The notes beneath the pieces are model-generated. The model saw only the letters and a program-made list of their open reading frames with translations. It was not told the origin of the DNA and searched no databases. Shown here piece after piece: positions 28,681-38,057 of a stretch of DNA of 64,000 nt. The stretch covers positions 1-64,000 of the forward strand of contig JBGPKK010000002.1 in the NCBI GenBank assembly GCA_041485905.1. The letters are read 5' to 3'. Source of the stretch: JAHFUI01 sp041485905. Lineage in GTDB: Bacteria > Acidobacteriota > Vicinamibacteria > Vicinamibacterales > CAVVIG01. Position 1 is the first letter of the stretch; each line of letters starts with the position of its first letter. The position numbers were made by a program, and so were the translations under genes.

Positions 28681-29625
28681 ATGACAAAACGCGTCGTGAT
28701 CACCGGTGCGGCGGGGTTCATCGGTTCTCATCTGGCCGAAACGCTTCTCGACCGCGGCTATTCGGTGACCGGCATCGACAATCTCCTGACGGGCGACACG
28801 GCGAACATCTCGCATCTCGTCAGCCGCGATTTCACGTTCATCAAACACGACGTCACCAATTACATCTACATCGACGGCCCGGTGGATTTCGTCCTGCACT
28901 GGGCGAGTCCGGCCAGCCCGATCGATTACCTCGAGCTGCCGATCCCCACGCTCAAAGTGGGCGCGCTCGGCACGCACAAGGCGCTGGGGCTGGCCAAAGC
29001 CAAAGGCGCCCGCTTTGTTCTCGCCTCGACGTCCGAGGTGTACGGCGATCCACTGGAGCATCCCCAGAAGGAGTCCTACTGGGGCAACGTGAACCCGATC
29101 GGGCCGCGTGGGGTGTACGACGAAGCGAAGCGCTTCGCCGAGGCGATGACCGTCGCCTACCACCGCTACCATGGCCTCGATACGAAGATCGTGCGCATCT
29201 TCAACACGTACGGGCCCCGCATGCGCGTCAACGACGGGCGCGCGGTGCCGGCGTTCATCTCCCAGGCGCTGCGCAACGAAGACGTCACGGTGTTCGGCGA
29301 TGGATCGCAGAGCCGAAGTTTCACCTATATCACCGATCTCGTCGACGGCATCATCAAGTTGATGCTGTCGGACGTGAACGATCCGGTCAATATCGGCAAT
29401 CCGCGCGAGATGACGATCGAGGAGATCGCCAAGACAATCATCCAGATGATCGGCGCCACCAGCAAGATCATCTACAAGCCGCTTCCGACCGACGATCCGA
29501 AAGTCCGCCAGCCCGATATCACCCGGGCGCGCACGCTGCTCAAGTGGGAGCCCAAGGTCCCGCTCGAAGAGGGGCTCGTCAAGACCATCGACTATTTCAG
29601 GACCAAAATCACACCGCGCACATGA
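28681..29625 (+). CDS. UDP-glucuronate decarboxylase (UDP-xylose synthase)
   Basis: This 314-residue NAD-dependent SDR enzyme has [15 protein letters not shown], the family-typical [16 protein letters not shown] and [46 protein letters not shown] with YxxxK and [16 protein letters not shown]. It converts UDP-glucuronate to UDP-xylose through a UDP-4-keto intermediate. Its substrate is made by Ugd, encoded divergently at 18.9-20.2 kb. It overlaps the following MutS-like gene by four bases (ATGA), which ties that gene to the glycan operon. Confidence 0.94.
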   Translation: MTKRVVITGAAGFIGSHLAETLLDRGYSVTGIDNLLTGDTANISHLVSRDFTFIKHDVTNYIYIDGPVDFVLHWASPASPIDYLELPIPTLKVGALGTHKALGLAKAKGARFVLASTSEVYGDPLEHPQKESYWGNVNPIGPRGVYDEAKRFAEAMTVAYHRYHGLDTKIVRIFNTYGPRMRVNDGRAVPAFISQALRNEDVTVFGDGSQSRSFTYITDLVDGIIKLMLSDVNDPVNIGNPREMTIEEIAKTIIQMIGATSKIIYKPLPTDDPKVRQPDITRARTLLKWEPKVPLEEGLVKTIDYFRTKITPRT

Positions 29626-31352
29626 CCCTTCCATTGGTCACGTGGATTCTCATGGCGCTGTTGACGGCGCTCATGATTCCCGTCGCCGTGGCGGCCGCTC
29701 TCCGCTGGCACGCACGCCGAAGCCTTCTCGCCCAGGTTCGGGCCGCCTGGGGCCAGCCGCGGCAGCGGGATCGCAAGATGGAAGCGATCGCCGCGAACCA
29801 CCGCTCACGAATCGAATCGGCTCCTGCCCGCGGCGCGCTGGACGATCGCACGTGGGACGATATGAACCTCGACGAGGTCTTTGCCAGGATCGATCGGACG
29901 GAAAGCACGTTAGGTCAGCAGGCGCTCTACCACCGGCTTCGCGCCGCGCCGGTCGCCGATAACCTCGACGCGTTCGAGGCCCTGGTGACCCGGATGACCG
30001 CGGATGCGCCGGATCGAGAGCGCGCGCAGATCGCCCTCGCGTTTCTACGCGACCCGCACGGATATGACCTGTGGTGGCTTGGGCGGCCAGACGGGGTGGA
30101 AATCCGGTCGTGGTACGTCATCTTTCCAATCCTCGCGGGCGGTATGCTCTCACTGCTGCTCCTGACCTCGGTGTGGCCGGGCGCACTCCCGGCATTGATC
30201 GCAGCGGTCGCGATCAACGTCATCGTTCGCCGCACGACAGATCGTCGGATCGGCGCCCTCGCGGCAGCGTTCCGACAGTTGGCCCCGCTGATCGCAACCG
30301 CCCAATCCCTCGACTTTCTCAACGGCCGCGAGATCGATCCGATCGTTGCCGCTATTGCTTCAGAGGCTCCCCGACTCGGACGTCTGAAGACGATCGCCCG
30401 ATGGGTGAGCGGCGATCCGTTCATGCTGCCTCTCGATACCACCCTGGTCGTCGCGGCGACTGACGTTGCCACGGTGATTTACGAATACTTCAATCTCTTT
30501 TTTCTTCTCGACGCGAACGCGGTGTACTTCGGTGCGGCGGAGCTCCGCTCGCGCGCTCCGTCACTGCTTCGGGTGATCGCGGCCGTCGGCGAAGTGGACG
30601 CCGCCATCAGCGTTGCATCGTTCCGGACGGACACCGCACACTGGACGCGACCTCAGTTCCTGCCAGCGGGCTCACGGGCCGTCCTCTCGGACCTGCGCCA
30701 TCCGCTCATCGACGAGGCCGTGCCGAATTCAATAACCGTTGGACCGCCGCACGGCATTCTGGTGACCGGTTCGAACATGTCGGGCAAGACGACCTTTCTC
30801 CGCACGCTGGGGGTCTCGGCCGTGCTTGCGCAAACGATCAATACCTGCCTCGCAACCGAGTACGCCGCGCCTGTCTTTCACGTGCGAAGCTGCATCGGAC
30901 GCGCTGACGATCTCCTACACGGCAAGAGCTACTACATCGTCGAGGTGGAGGCGGTGTTGGCACTGCTACGTGCGAGCCGCTCGCCAGAGCCGCATCTGTT
31001 CTTGTTCGACGAGCTGTTCCGCGGGACGAACGCGGTCGAGCGAATCGCCGCCGCGGAAGCCGTGCTGGATGAACTTCTCAGGAGAAAGCGACACGTTGTC
31101 GTGGCCGCGACGCACGACGGCGAGCTCGTTGCTCTCTTGCGCGAGAGCTACGTGCCGTACCACTTCACCGACACGCTCGGTATAGACGGCCTCGTCTTCG
31201 AATACCGTCTACAGGAAGGACCGGCGAGCACCCGTAACGCGATCGCGCTTCTTAAGCTGTACGGTGCGCCGGACGACCTCGTCTCGAGAGCGCTGGATCG
31301 AGCGGCCAGACTCGACCGGCAGCGCGAGCTGACCCAGCTGCCTTCCGGCTGA
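29622..31352 (+). CDS. Membrane-anchored MutS-family ATPase
   Basis: The 576 residues start at ATG 29622, overlapping the decarboxylase stop (ATGA). Two hydrophobic regions are present: an N-terminal helix ([20 protein letters not shown]) and a central pair (residues about 165-200). The C-terminal third is a MutS-type ATPase: [15 protein letters not shown] (Walker A), [38 protein letters not shown] (Walker B and D-loop), [10 protein letters not shown] and [15 protein letters not shown]. The MutS core and lever are weak, and the mismatch-recognition and Smr domains are absent, so it is not a normal MutS1 or MutS2. Such membrane-linked MutS relatives occur in several phyla with unknown function. 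Confidence 0.85.
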   Translation: MTLPLVTWILMALLTALMIPVAVAAALRWHARRSLLAQVRAAWGQPRQRDRKMEAIAANHRSRIESAPARGALDDRTWDDMNLDEVFARIDRTESTLGQQALYHRLRAAPVADNLDAFEALVTRMTADAPDRERAQIALAFLRDPHGYDLWWLGRPDGVEIRSWYVIFPILAGGMLSLLLLTSVWPGALPALIAAVAINVIVRRTTDRRIGALAAAFRQLAPLIATAQSLDFLNGREIDPIVAAIASEAPRLGRLKTIARWVSGDPFMLPLDTTLVVAATDVATVIYEYFNLFFLLDANAVYFGAAELRSRAPSLLRVIAAVGEVDAAISVASFRTDTAHWTRPQFLPAGSRAVLSDLRHPLIDEAVPNSITVGPPHGILVTGSNMSGKTTFLRTLGVSAVLAQTINTCLATEYAAPVFHVRSCIGRADDLLHGKSYYIVEVEAVLALLRASRSPEPHLFLFDELFRGTNAVERIAAAEAVLDELLRRKRHVVVAATHDGELVALLRESYVPYHFTDTLGIDGLVFEYRLQEGPASTRNAIALLKLYGAPDDLVSRALDRAARLDRQRELTQLPSG

Positions 31353-31448
31353 CCACCTCCGCCCAGGCTATGGCGGTCCGCCGGAGCATCAGCGAAGACG
31401 GATGACGGCGCCCCGTCCGCCTGCCGAGTGGCGTAGAATTTGACTCGA

Positions 31449-31898
31449 ATGGCCATGGAGTTCTATCAAGTCGACGACGACGGGCGGCTGTTCATTTCGG
31501 CCGTGATAGCGGATTGGGACGACGTGGCACAGCAGGGCATCGACGTCGTGATTGATCTCGAAGGCGGGCTCGACGAAGGCATCCCCAACGTCCCGAATCG
31601 CTGCCTCTACGTGTACTTTCCGATCGAGGACGACGATCAGCAACTCCCCAACCTCAGCAAGCTGCGAGCGATCGCGCGCATGGCCGCGTCGTTGATCGCA
31701 GAGGGGCATCGCGTGCTCTCGCACTGCAGCATGGGGTTCAACCGATCGGCGCTCCTGGCGGGTCTGATCCTGATGGAGCTTGGCATGTCCGGACCGCACG
31801 CCGTGGTCAGACTGCGCGAGCGCCGCGCCGGGGCGCTGTTCAACGAGATGTACGCGACGTTCCTCGAATCGCTCGGACCTGACGCCGCTGGAGTGTGA
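31449..31898 (+). CDS. Dual-specificity protein phosphatase-like (Cys-based)
   Basis: This roughly 149-residue protein has the active-site loop SHCSMGFNRSALLAG (HCx2Gx2RS), with Cys as nucleophile and Arg binding phosphate, and an upstream general-acid region FPIEDDDQQLPNLSKL. The fold resembles small dual-specificity phosphatases, which remove phosphate from Tyr/Ser/Thr or from lipids and sugars. Starts at 31449 (MAMEFYQ) and 31455 are both possible. A TAGAAT hexamer at 31433-31438 may be the -10 box. The following 75-residue gene begins four bases later and is probably co-transcribed. Confidence 0.85.
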   Translation: MAMEFYQVDDDGRLFISAVIADWDDVAQQGIDVVIDLEGGLDEGIPNVPNRCLYVYFPIEDDDQQLPNLSKLRAIARMAASLIAEGHRVLSHCSMGFNRSALLAGLILMELGMSGPHAVVRLRERRAGALFNEMYATFLESLGPDAAGV

Positions 31899-31902
31899 AG
31901 CT

Positions 31903-32130
31903 GTGGATCATCCGGATCTTGTCGTCGTTCGCACGTTCCTGAACAATTTCGACGCCGAGCTCGCGAAAAGCGCGCTGGAGGCCGCACAGATCGACTCGAT
32001 GATCCGCGCGGACGACATGGGCGGAATGCGACCGAGTCTGTGGGTCGGTGGCGTCGAGCTCGTCGTCAGAGCGGATGACGCCGAGCGGGCGAATGAAATC
32101 CTGGGCGATGGGCCCCAGACGGCCGCGTGA
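31903..32130 (+). CDS. DUF2007-like small protein
   Basis: The 75-residue reading frame from GTG 31903 has VVVRTFLNNFDAELAKSALE, IDSMIRADDMGG and VELVVRADDAERANEIL. This is the pattern of DUF2007 (putative signal-transducing) domains, ferredoxin-like modules of unknown function. The GTG is chosen because it lies just after the phosphatase stop and at the start of the conserved region. It was assigned from pattern alone. Confidence 0.75.
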   Translation: MDHPDLVVVRTFLNNFDAELAKSALEAAQIDSMIRADDMGGMRPSLWVGGVELVVRADDAERANEILGDGPQTAA

Positions 32131-32145
32131 GGCCACGTTAACGAA

Positions 32146-33498
32146 ATGCCGAGAACGCGGTCACCAGCGGCCTTCGCGCTGCTGTTGCTACTGTGCGGCC
32201 ATTCCCCACTGCGCGCGCAGGACGATTCACGACAGTCCACGGCTCGCGCTCGCGCGGTTGATGTCGTCCACTACGACGTCGAGATTGAGCCTGACCTTGC
32301 CCGCAAGAGCGTTTCGGGGAAAGTAGTCGTTCGCCTCGTCACACACGCTGATGCCGTCGCCTCTGTGACATTCGACTGCGGGGACCTGACAGTCGATTCC
32401 GTTCGTAGCCGCGGACGACAGCTGGTCTTTCGGCAGCAGGACCACCGGCTTATCGTTAGGTTGTGGGCTCCGGCGAAGGCGCACGAAACGCAGAGCATCG
32501 AAATCCAGTACCACGGTAGTCCACAGCGCGGCCTTAGCTTCTTCGTTGATACCGGGCAGATCTATACCGCCTTTTCAACGAGTCAGTGGATGGTCTGCGT
32601 CGACGCGCCGGACAACAAGGCGACCATCCGTCTCGCCCTGATTGTGCCGGCGTCGTGGGTGGTGGTGGCGAATGGTCACCTGGTCCACAAGCGGTCGCTT
32701 TCCAACGACCGAATGCTCCATCAGTTTCGCCAGGACAGACCGGTTCCCAGCTACACGTTCGGGTTCGCCGCCGGGCGCTTCCAAACGTTCGTGGAGAAGA
32801 GTGGAACCGTGCAGTTGCGCTATATGGCGAGCGGCATCCCGGAGGGAGAGGTGCGTCGTGTGCTTCGCGACACCTCGGACATGCTGGCGTTTTTCCAATC
32901 GCGTGCGGGTCTGAAGTACCTCGATTCGAGCTACACGCAAGTGCTCGCCGCCGGCACGCCACAGCAGGAGATGACCGGTTTCTCGCTGCTGCCCGATTCG
33001 TATGCGGCGTGGGTGCTTCAACACGACCAGGATGTGACGCTGGGCGCTCACGAACTTGCGCATCAGTGGTGGGGCAACCGCGTGACGTGCCGTGATTGGA
33101 CGCATTTCTGGTTGAACGAAGGCACGGCGACGTTCATGGCCGCGGCCTACATCGAGCATCGATTCGGTCGAGCGGAGTACCTGCGACTCATTGAAGAATA
33201 TCGACTGAGCTACGAGCGTGTGCGCGCCGGAGGGAAGGACAAGCCGCTTGTCTTCCAAGACTGGGTGCGTCCGACAGCTGACGATCGGACGCTCGTGTAC
33301 CGTAAGGGCGCCTTCGTCCTGCACCTGCTGCGCGAGGAATTAGGCGACGCTGCGTTCTGGGCAGGCGTTCGCGCCTACACGCGCATGTACGATGGCCAGT
33401 CGGTCACCACCGCTGACCTTCAAGCAGCCATGGAACGAACGGCTGGCAGAAGCCTCTCCGGGTTCTTCTCGCGGTGGGTGTACGGGAGGCAGCCGTAG
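32146..33498 (+). CDS. M1-family (gluzincin) metallopeptidase, secreted, atypical exopeptidase motif
   Basis: This 450-residue protein has a signal peptide (AAFALLLLLCGHSPLRAQ), a beta-rich N-terminal domain (DVVHYDVEIEPDLARKSVSG), the zinc motif HELAHQWWGN with the third ligand in FWLNEGTATF 18 residues on, and the active-site Tyr in TLVYRKGAFVLHLL. The usual GxMEN loop of M1 aminopeptidases reads QQEMTGFSLL here, so substrate binding may differ. It lacks the long C-terminal helical domain of aminopeptidase N. It probably acts in the periplasm on peptides. It follows the DUF2007 gene by 15 bases and converges on ettA. Confidence 0.9.
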   Translation: MPRTRSPAAFALLLLLCGHSPLRAQDDSRQSTARARAVDVVHYDVEIEPDLARKSVSGKVVVRLVTHADAVASVTFDCGDLTVDSVRSRGRQLVFRQQDHRLIVRLWAPAKAHETQSIEIQYHGSPQRGLSFFVDTGQIYTAFSTSQWMVCVDAPDNKATIRLALIVPASWVVVANGHLVHKRSLSNDRMLHQFRQDRPVPSYTFGFAAGRFQTFVEKSGTVQLRYMASGIPEGEVRRVLRDTSDMLAFFQSRAGLKYLDSSYTQVLAAGTPQQEMTGFSLLPDSYAAWVLQHDQDVTLGAHELAHQWWGNRVTCRDWTHFWLNEGTATFMAAAYIEHRFGRAEYLRLIEEYRLSYERVRAGGKDKPLVFQDWVRPTADDRTLVYRKGAFVLHLLREELGDAAFWAGVRAYTRMYDGQSVTTADLQAAMERTAGRSLSGFFSRWVYGRQP

Positions 33499-33510
33499 AC
33501 CTGAGCGCGG

Positions 33511-33537
33511 TTGACCAGACCTACTCGACCGACCTGA

Positions 33538-33540
<3 letters not shown>
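33511..33540. repeat. Short 9-bp repeat remnant between convergent genes
   Basis: Three degenerate 9-mers (GACCAGACC, TACTCGACC, GACCTGACT) match the right-hand units of the 22.5-kb array. There is no inverted partner. The ettA stop lies at its right edge. Confidence 0.55.
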
Positions 33541-35211
<1,671 letters not shown>

Positions 35212-35221
35212 AGGGGATGCG

Positions 35222-35334
35222 TGAAATTTTAGATTGAAGACTGCAGATTGAAGATTTAAGCGAAGATGCCGGACTGAAGATCTCGGATAATCTTAGGTCA
35301 AATCTTCAATCTACAATCTGAAATCTTCAATTTC
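35222..35334. repeat. Inverted array of 7-bp repeats filling the ettA-dinB intergenic region
   Basis: The left array has AGATTGA, AGACTGC, AGATTGA, AGATTTA, AGCGAAG. The right has AATCTTC, AATCTAC, AATCTGA, AATCTTC, AATTTCA, the complement. The spacer is about 40 bases. The element nearly fills the divergent gap and ends at the dinB ATG. It is far more AT-rich than its surroundings and may carry promoter function. Confidence 0.88.
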
Positions 35335-36417
35335 ATGGTCCGCCGCATCCTTCACGTCGACATGGACGCGTTCTACGCGTCGGTGGAACAGCGCGACAAT
35401 CCGGATCTTCGGGGCAAGCCGCTCGCCGTCGGCGGGCAGGCCAATCGCCGCGGCGTCGTCGCCGCCGCAAGCTATGAGGCGCGGACGTTCGGCGTCCGGT
35501 CGGCCATGTCGATGGCCACGGCCGTGCGCCTGTGTCCTACGCTCGCGATCGTGCCGCCAGATTTCGCGCGATACAAGGCGGTCTCGACGATCGTCTTCTC
35601 GATCTTTCGCGAGGTCACGCCGCTGGTCGAGCCGCTATCGCTCGACGAGGCCTATCTCGACGTGACCGAAAACGCGTGGGGCGAAGCGCTGGCCACGCCG
35701 GTGGCGCGGCGGTTGAAGGACCGCATTCGCGCGGAGACCGGACTGACGGCGTCTGCGGGCGTGGCGCCCAACAAGTTCCTGGCGAAGATTGCGTCGGGTT
35801 GGAAGAAGCCCGATGGCCTCACCGTCATCAGCCCCGATCGCGTCGAGCCGTTCCTCCAGCAGCTGCCGGTCGACGCGCTGTGGGGCGTGGGACCGGTCAC
35901 CGCGCGCAGGCTGCGCGCGCGCGGCATCGAGAGACTCGTGGACGTTCGCTCGACCGACGTCCACGTGCTGCGCGAGACGGTGGGGAGTCTGGCCGACTGG
36001 CTGCGCGCGTTGGCACACGGCATCGACGACCGGCCGGTCGTGGCCAACCGGCCCGCCAAGTCGTCCGGCAGCGAGAACACCTACCCGGAGGACCTCCTCG
36101 ATCTCGACATGATGCGCCGTGAGATCGGCGCCATGGCCGAACACGCGGTCAGCTGGCTGGCGCGCAAGCAGTTATTGGCGCGCACGGTAACCATCAAAGT
36201 GCGTTATTCCGATTTCACGACCGTGACGCGCAGCCACACGACATCGCCGACGCGCGACGCGCCGGACGTCGCCGCACGAGCGGTACACCTGCTGGCAAAG
36301 ACCGATGCGGGGACGCGCCCGGTCCGTCTCCTGGGCGTGAGCGTCCACAATTTCTGCGGCGAAACGGACGTCGCAAGCCAGAGCGATCGATTGCCGTTCT
36401 CGAGCGACGAGGAGTGA
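35335..36417 (+). CDS. dinB: DNA polymerase IV (Y-family translesion polymerase)
   Basis: This 360-residue error-prone polymerase bypasses DNA lesions. Palm motifs are ILHVDMDAFYASVEQRDNP (first metal-binding Asp) and PLSLDEAYLDVT (second acidic pair). There is the fingers block AASYEARTFGVRSAM, the thumb helix-hairpin-helix DALWGVGPVTARRLRARGI and the little-finger domain from about residue 240 (KSSGSENTYPEDLLD). There is no clear C-terminal beta-clamp peptide. The ATG follows directly on a heptamer array. I cannot identify a LexA box there. Confidence 0.97.
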   Translation: MVRRILHVDMDAFYASVEQRDNPDLRGKPLAVGGQANRRGVVAAASYEARTFGVRSAMSMATAVRLCPTLAIVPPDFARYKAVSTIVFSIFREVTPLVEPLSLDEAYLDVTENAWGEALATPVARRLKDRIRAETGLTASAGVAPNKFLAKIASGWKKPDGLTVISPDRVEPFLQQLPVDALWGVGPVTARRLRARGIERLVDVRSTDVHVLRETVGSLADWLRALAHGIDDRPVVANRPAKSSGSENTYPEDLLDLDMMRREIGAMAEHAVSWLARKQLLARTVTIKVRYSDFTTVTRSHTTSPTRDAPDVAARAVHLLAKTDAGTRPVRLLGVSVHNFCGETDVASQSDRLPFSSDEE

Positions 36418-36429
36418 TATCGTTCGATT

Positions 36430-36666
36430 ATGCTCAAGGGCACGCGGGACGGGATTCTCAGGCGCGTTCAACCGACCAGCATCCACGGCCAGGTCTCCTG
36501 GGACGTGTACTTCAGCGACGTCGAAGATCCCGACGGACAGGTTCATGTCGCCCGGGTCGGACCCGAGGCGGTGGTCGATCACCACATCGAGCCGGGCGAC
36601 CGCATTCAGGTGGAATATCTCGTCGGCGTCGCCGTGAAGGTCAGCCTTCTCAAAGTTGGAAGTTAG
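36430..36666 (+). CDS. Small conserved-looking hypothetical protein
   Basis: This 78-residue protein follows dinB by 12 bases. It is predicted to be a small beta-barrel: GILRRVQPTSIHGQVSWDVY, then VEDPDGQVHVARVGPEAV and a C-terminal GDRIQVEYLVGVAVKVSLL, alternating strands with no signal peptide or Cys. Composition matches its neighbours, so it is probably a real gene co-transcribed with dinB. I do not recognise the family. Its stop codon lies in the left arm of an inverted repeat. Confidence 0.6.
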   Translation: MLKGTRDGILRRVQPTSIHGQVSWDVYFSDVEDPDGQVHVARVGPEAVVDHHIEPGDRIQVEYLVGVAVKVSLLKVGS

Positions 36667-36696
36667 TTCACTTCTGCCTCTTACCTTTTAACTTCC
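36658..36696. repeat. Inverted repeat between convergent genes
   Basis: GGAAGTTA (36658-36665) and TAACTTCC (36689-36696) are perfect 8-base complements around a 23-base AT-rich loop. The arms contain the ends of both convergent reading frames. It could act as a bidirectional terminator, or be a worn heptamer element. Confidence 0.5.
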
Positions 36697-36824
36697 TGCC
36701 GATCCACGCGCACGCTCTTCAACTCGATCCTCGCGACAAGCGCCTCCCCGTTCCGGGGCGACGCTTCAATCGCCTCGACAACCGCGAGACCATCCACGAC
36801 GCGCCCAAACGCCGTGTACCGACC
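36681..36824 (-). pseudogene. Out-of-frame C-terminal remnant of a second cyclophilin domain
   Basis: In the +1 frame relative to the PPIase gene, this stretch reads GRYTAFGRVVDGLAVVEAIE and on to VARIELKSVRVDR, which is the C-terminal end of a cyclophilin domain and closely parallels the end of the first domain (QYTVFGDVTDGMDVVQKI). The start and middle of the second domain are missing. An internal deletion that also shifted the frame explains it best. Confidence 0.75.
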
Positions 36825-37494
36825 ACGCCGCCAGTTCCTCCACCGTCTCCGTTGAAAACGGCTCCGGCGTCGGCGGTGGTGTATCTCTAATCGTGATGCG
36901 CTTGATCTCGACGCGCGCGGTCGCGAGGCCGTTGTCGTCAACCGGCGTTTGGGAAATCTTCTGCACGACGTCCATGCCGTCCGTCACATCCCCGAACACC
37001 GTGTACTGGCCGTCCAGCGCCGGCTGATCGATAACGACGATGAAGAACTGAGCGCCGGCGCTGTCGGGCCGGCCAGGCACCAGCACGGCTGCCACCGAGC
37101 CGGCCGTCATCTTCGGCGCTCGCGCTTCCGCTTTCACCATGTTCAGCCCGCCGGTGCCGTACAACGCGCGCTTGGACGGATCTGTCGTCAGCGGATCGCC
37201 GCCCTGCACCATCCCGAGCTTCACCATCCGATGAAAACTCGTCCCGTCGTACGCGCCGGCCTGCGCCTGCTTCGTGAAGCACGCGGCATGGTTCGGGGCG
37301 GTCTCCGACCGAAGATCGATGATGAACCTGCCGGCCGACGTATCGACGACGGCCTGTTTCGGCGGAGTTTGAGCGTGCAATAACGCCGGGCCTGATAAGG
37401 CCCGGCCTACGTACGCAGGGCGGACCCTATTGGGTCCGCCGATGGCGACAGCCGCGGCGAGCGCGAGCGCGAATAGCGAAATGGCGCCCTTCAT
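36766..37494 (-). CDS. Peptidyl-prolyl cis-trans isomerase (cyclophilin), truncated after domain 1
   Basis: This roughly 242-residue secreted PPIase speeds proline isomerisation during protein folding. The start is ATG 37494, overlapping the pgsA stop (ATGA). After a hydrophobic signal segment (FALALAAAVAIGG) comes a palindrome-encoded stretch, then the cyclophilin core: VVDTSAGRFIIDLRSETAPN, YDGTSFHRMVKLGMVQGGDP, SAGAQFFIVVIDQPALDGQY and VFGDVTDGMDVV. After an acidic linker (FSTETVEELAA) the frame runs into 18 unrelated residues, because the second cyclophilin domain has been deleted. Domain 1 appears intact and possibly active. Confidence 0.85.
   Translation of the reverse strand: MKGAISLFALALAAAVAIGGPNRVRPAYVGRALSGPALLHAQTPPKQAVVDTSAGRFIIDLRSETAPNHAACFTKQAQAGAYDGTSFHRMVKLGMVQGGDPLTTDPSKRALYGTGGLNMVKAEARAPKMTAGSVAAVLVPGRPDSAGAQFFIVVIDQPALDGQYTVFGDVTDGMDVVQKISQTPVDDNGLATARVEIKRITIRDTPPPTPEPFSTETVEELAAWSVHGVWARRGWSRGCRGD
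37385..37440. repeat. Two REP-like hairpins in the PPIase signal region
   Basis: Hairpin 1 is GCCGGGCCT-GATA-AGGCCCGGC (37385-37406). Hairpin 2 is GGCGGACCC-TATT-GGGTCCGCC (37419-37440). Both have perfect 9-bp stems and 4-base loops, 12 bases apart. They are read in frame as GGPNRVRPAYVGRALSGPAL of the PPIase, between its hydrophobic segment and mature domain. Confidence 0.88.
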
Positions 37495-38057
37495 GCGCCC
37501 GCTCGTGCCTCGTCGATGATCCGTGCGGCGTGCCAGATGTAGTGCAGTCCCGAGACGAGCGTAATCCCGAGCGAGGCATACACGAGCAGATCGACGATGA
37601 CCGAATGAAATCGCAGGTAGTTGAACAGCATCGCCGCCACGGCCGTCACGATATACGTCGCCGTGGCCGCCTTGCCGAAGATCGTCGGCCGGAACGTCCG
37701 TGGACCGATCGCCAGATTGACGATCGTCACCGTCAGCACGATGCCAATGTCGCGCGTGATGATGAGGACGGTCAGCCAGACCGGCAGCCGATTGCTGAGC
37801 CCCAGCCCAGGCAGGGTCAACACGATGAAGGTCGTCACCAGAAGCAGCTTGTCGGCCATCGGATCGAGCCACGCACCCAGCTGCGTCTTCTGACCCGATC
37901 GGCGCGCGATGAGGCCGTCGAGGGCGTCGGTCGCTCCTGCCGTGGCGAACACGAACAACGCCCACCCGAGGTGCTCGTAGAGCATCAGGATCAGGAAGGC
38001 GGGAATCAGGAGCATGCGCAGCAGCGTCAGCTGGTTGGCTGGCGTGAGCGCCGTCAT
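37491..38057 (-). CDS. pgsA: CDP-diacylglycerol-glycerol-3-phosphate 3-phosphatidyltransferase
   Basis: This inner-membrane enzyme makes phosphatidylglycerol phosphate. The 188 residues contain the CDP-alcohol phosphotransferase motif DALDGLIARRSGQKTQLGAW followed by LDPMADK, which supplies the four metal-binding Asp residues. The N-terminus TPANQLTLLRMLLIPAFLILM is typical of PgsA, and several further membrane helices follow. Both ends overlap neighbours by four bases (ATGA), so the TPR lipoprotein, PgsA and PPIase are translated from one message. Confidence 0.94.
   Translation of the reverse strand: MTALTPANQLTLLRMLLIPAFLILMLYEHLGWALFVFATAGATDALDGLIARRSGQKTQLGAWLDPMADKLLLVTTFIVLTLPGLGLSNRLPVWLTVLIITRDIGIVLTVTIVNLAIGPRTFRPTIFGKAATATYIVTAVAAMLFNYLRFHSVIVDLLVYASLGITLVSGLHYIWHAARIIDEARAGA

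Noticed and set aside
29622..31352. Canonical mismatch-repair MutS or MutS2
   Set aside because: Mismatch-recognition, connector and Smr domains are absent, and membrane helices are present.
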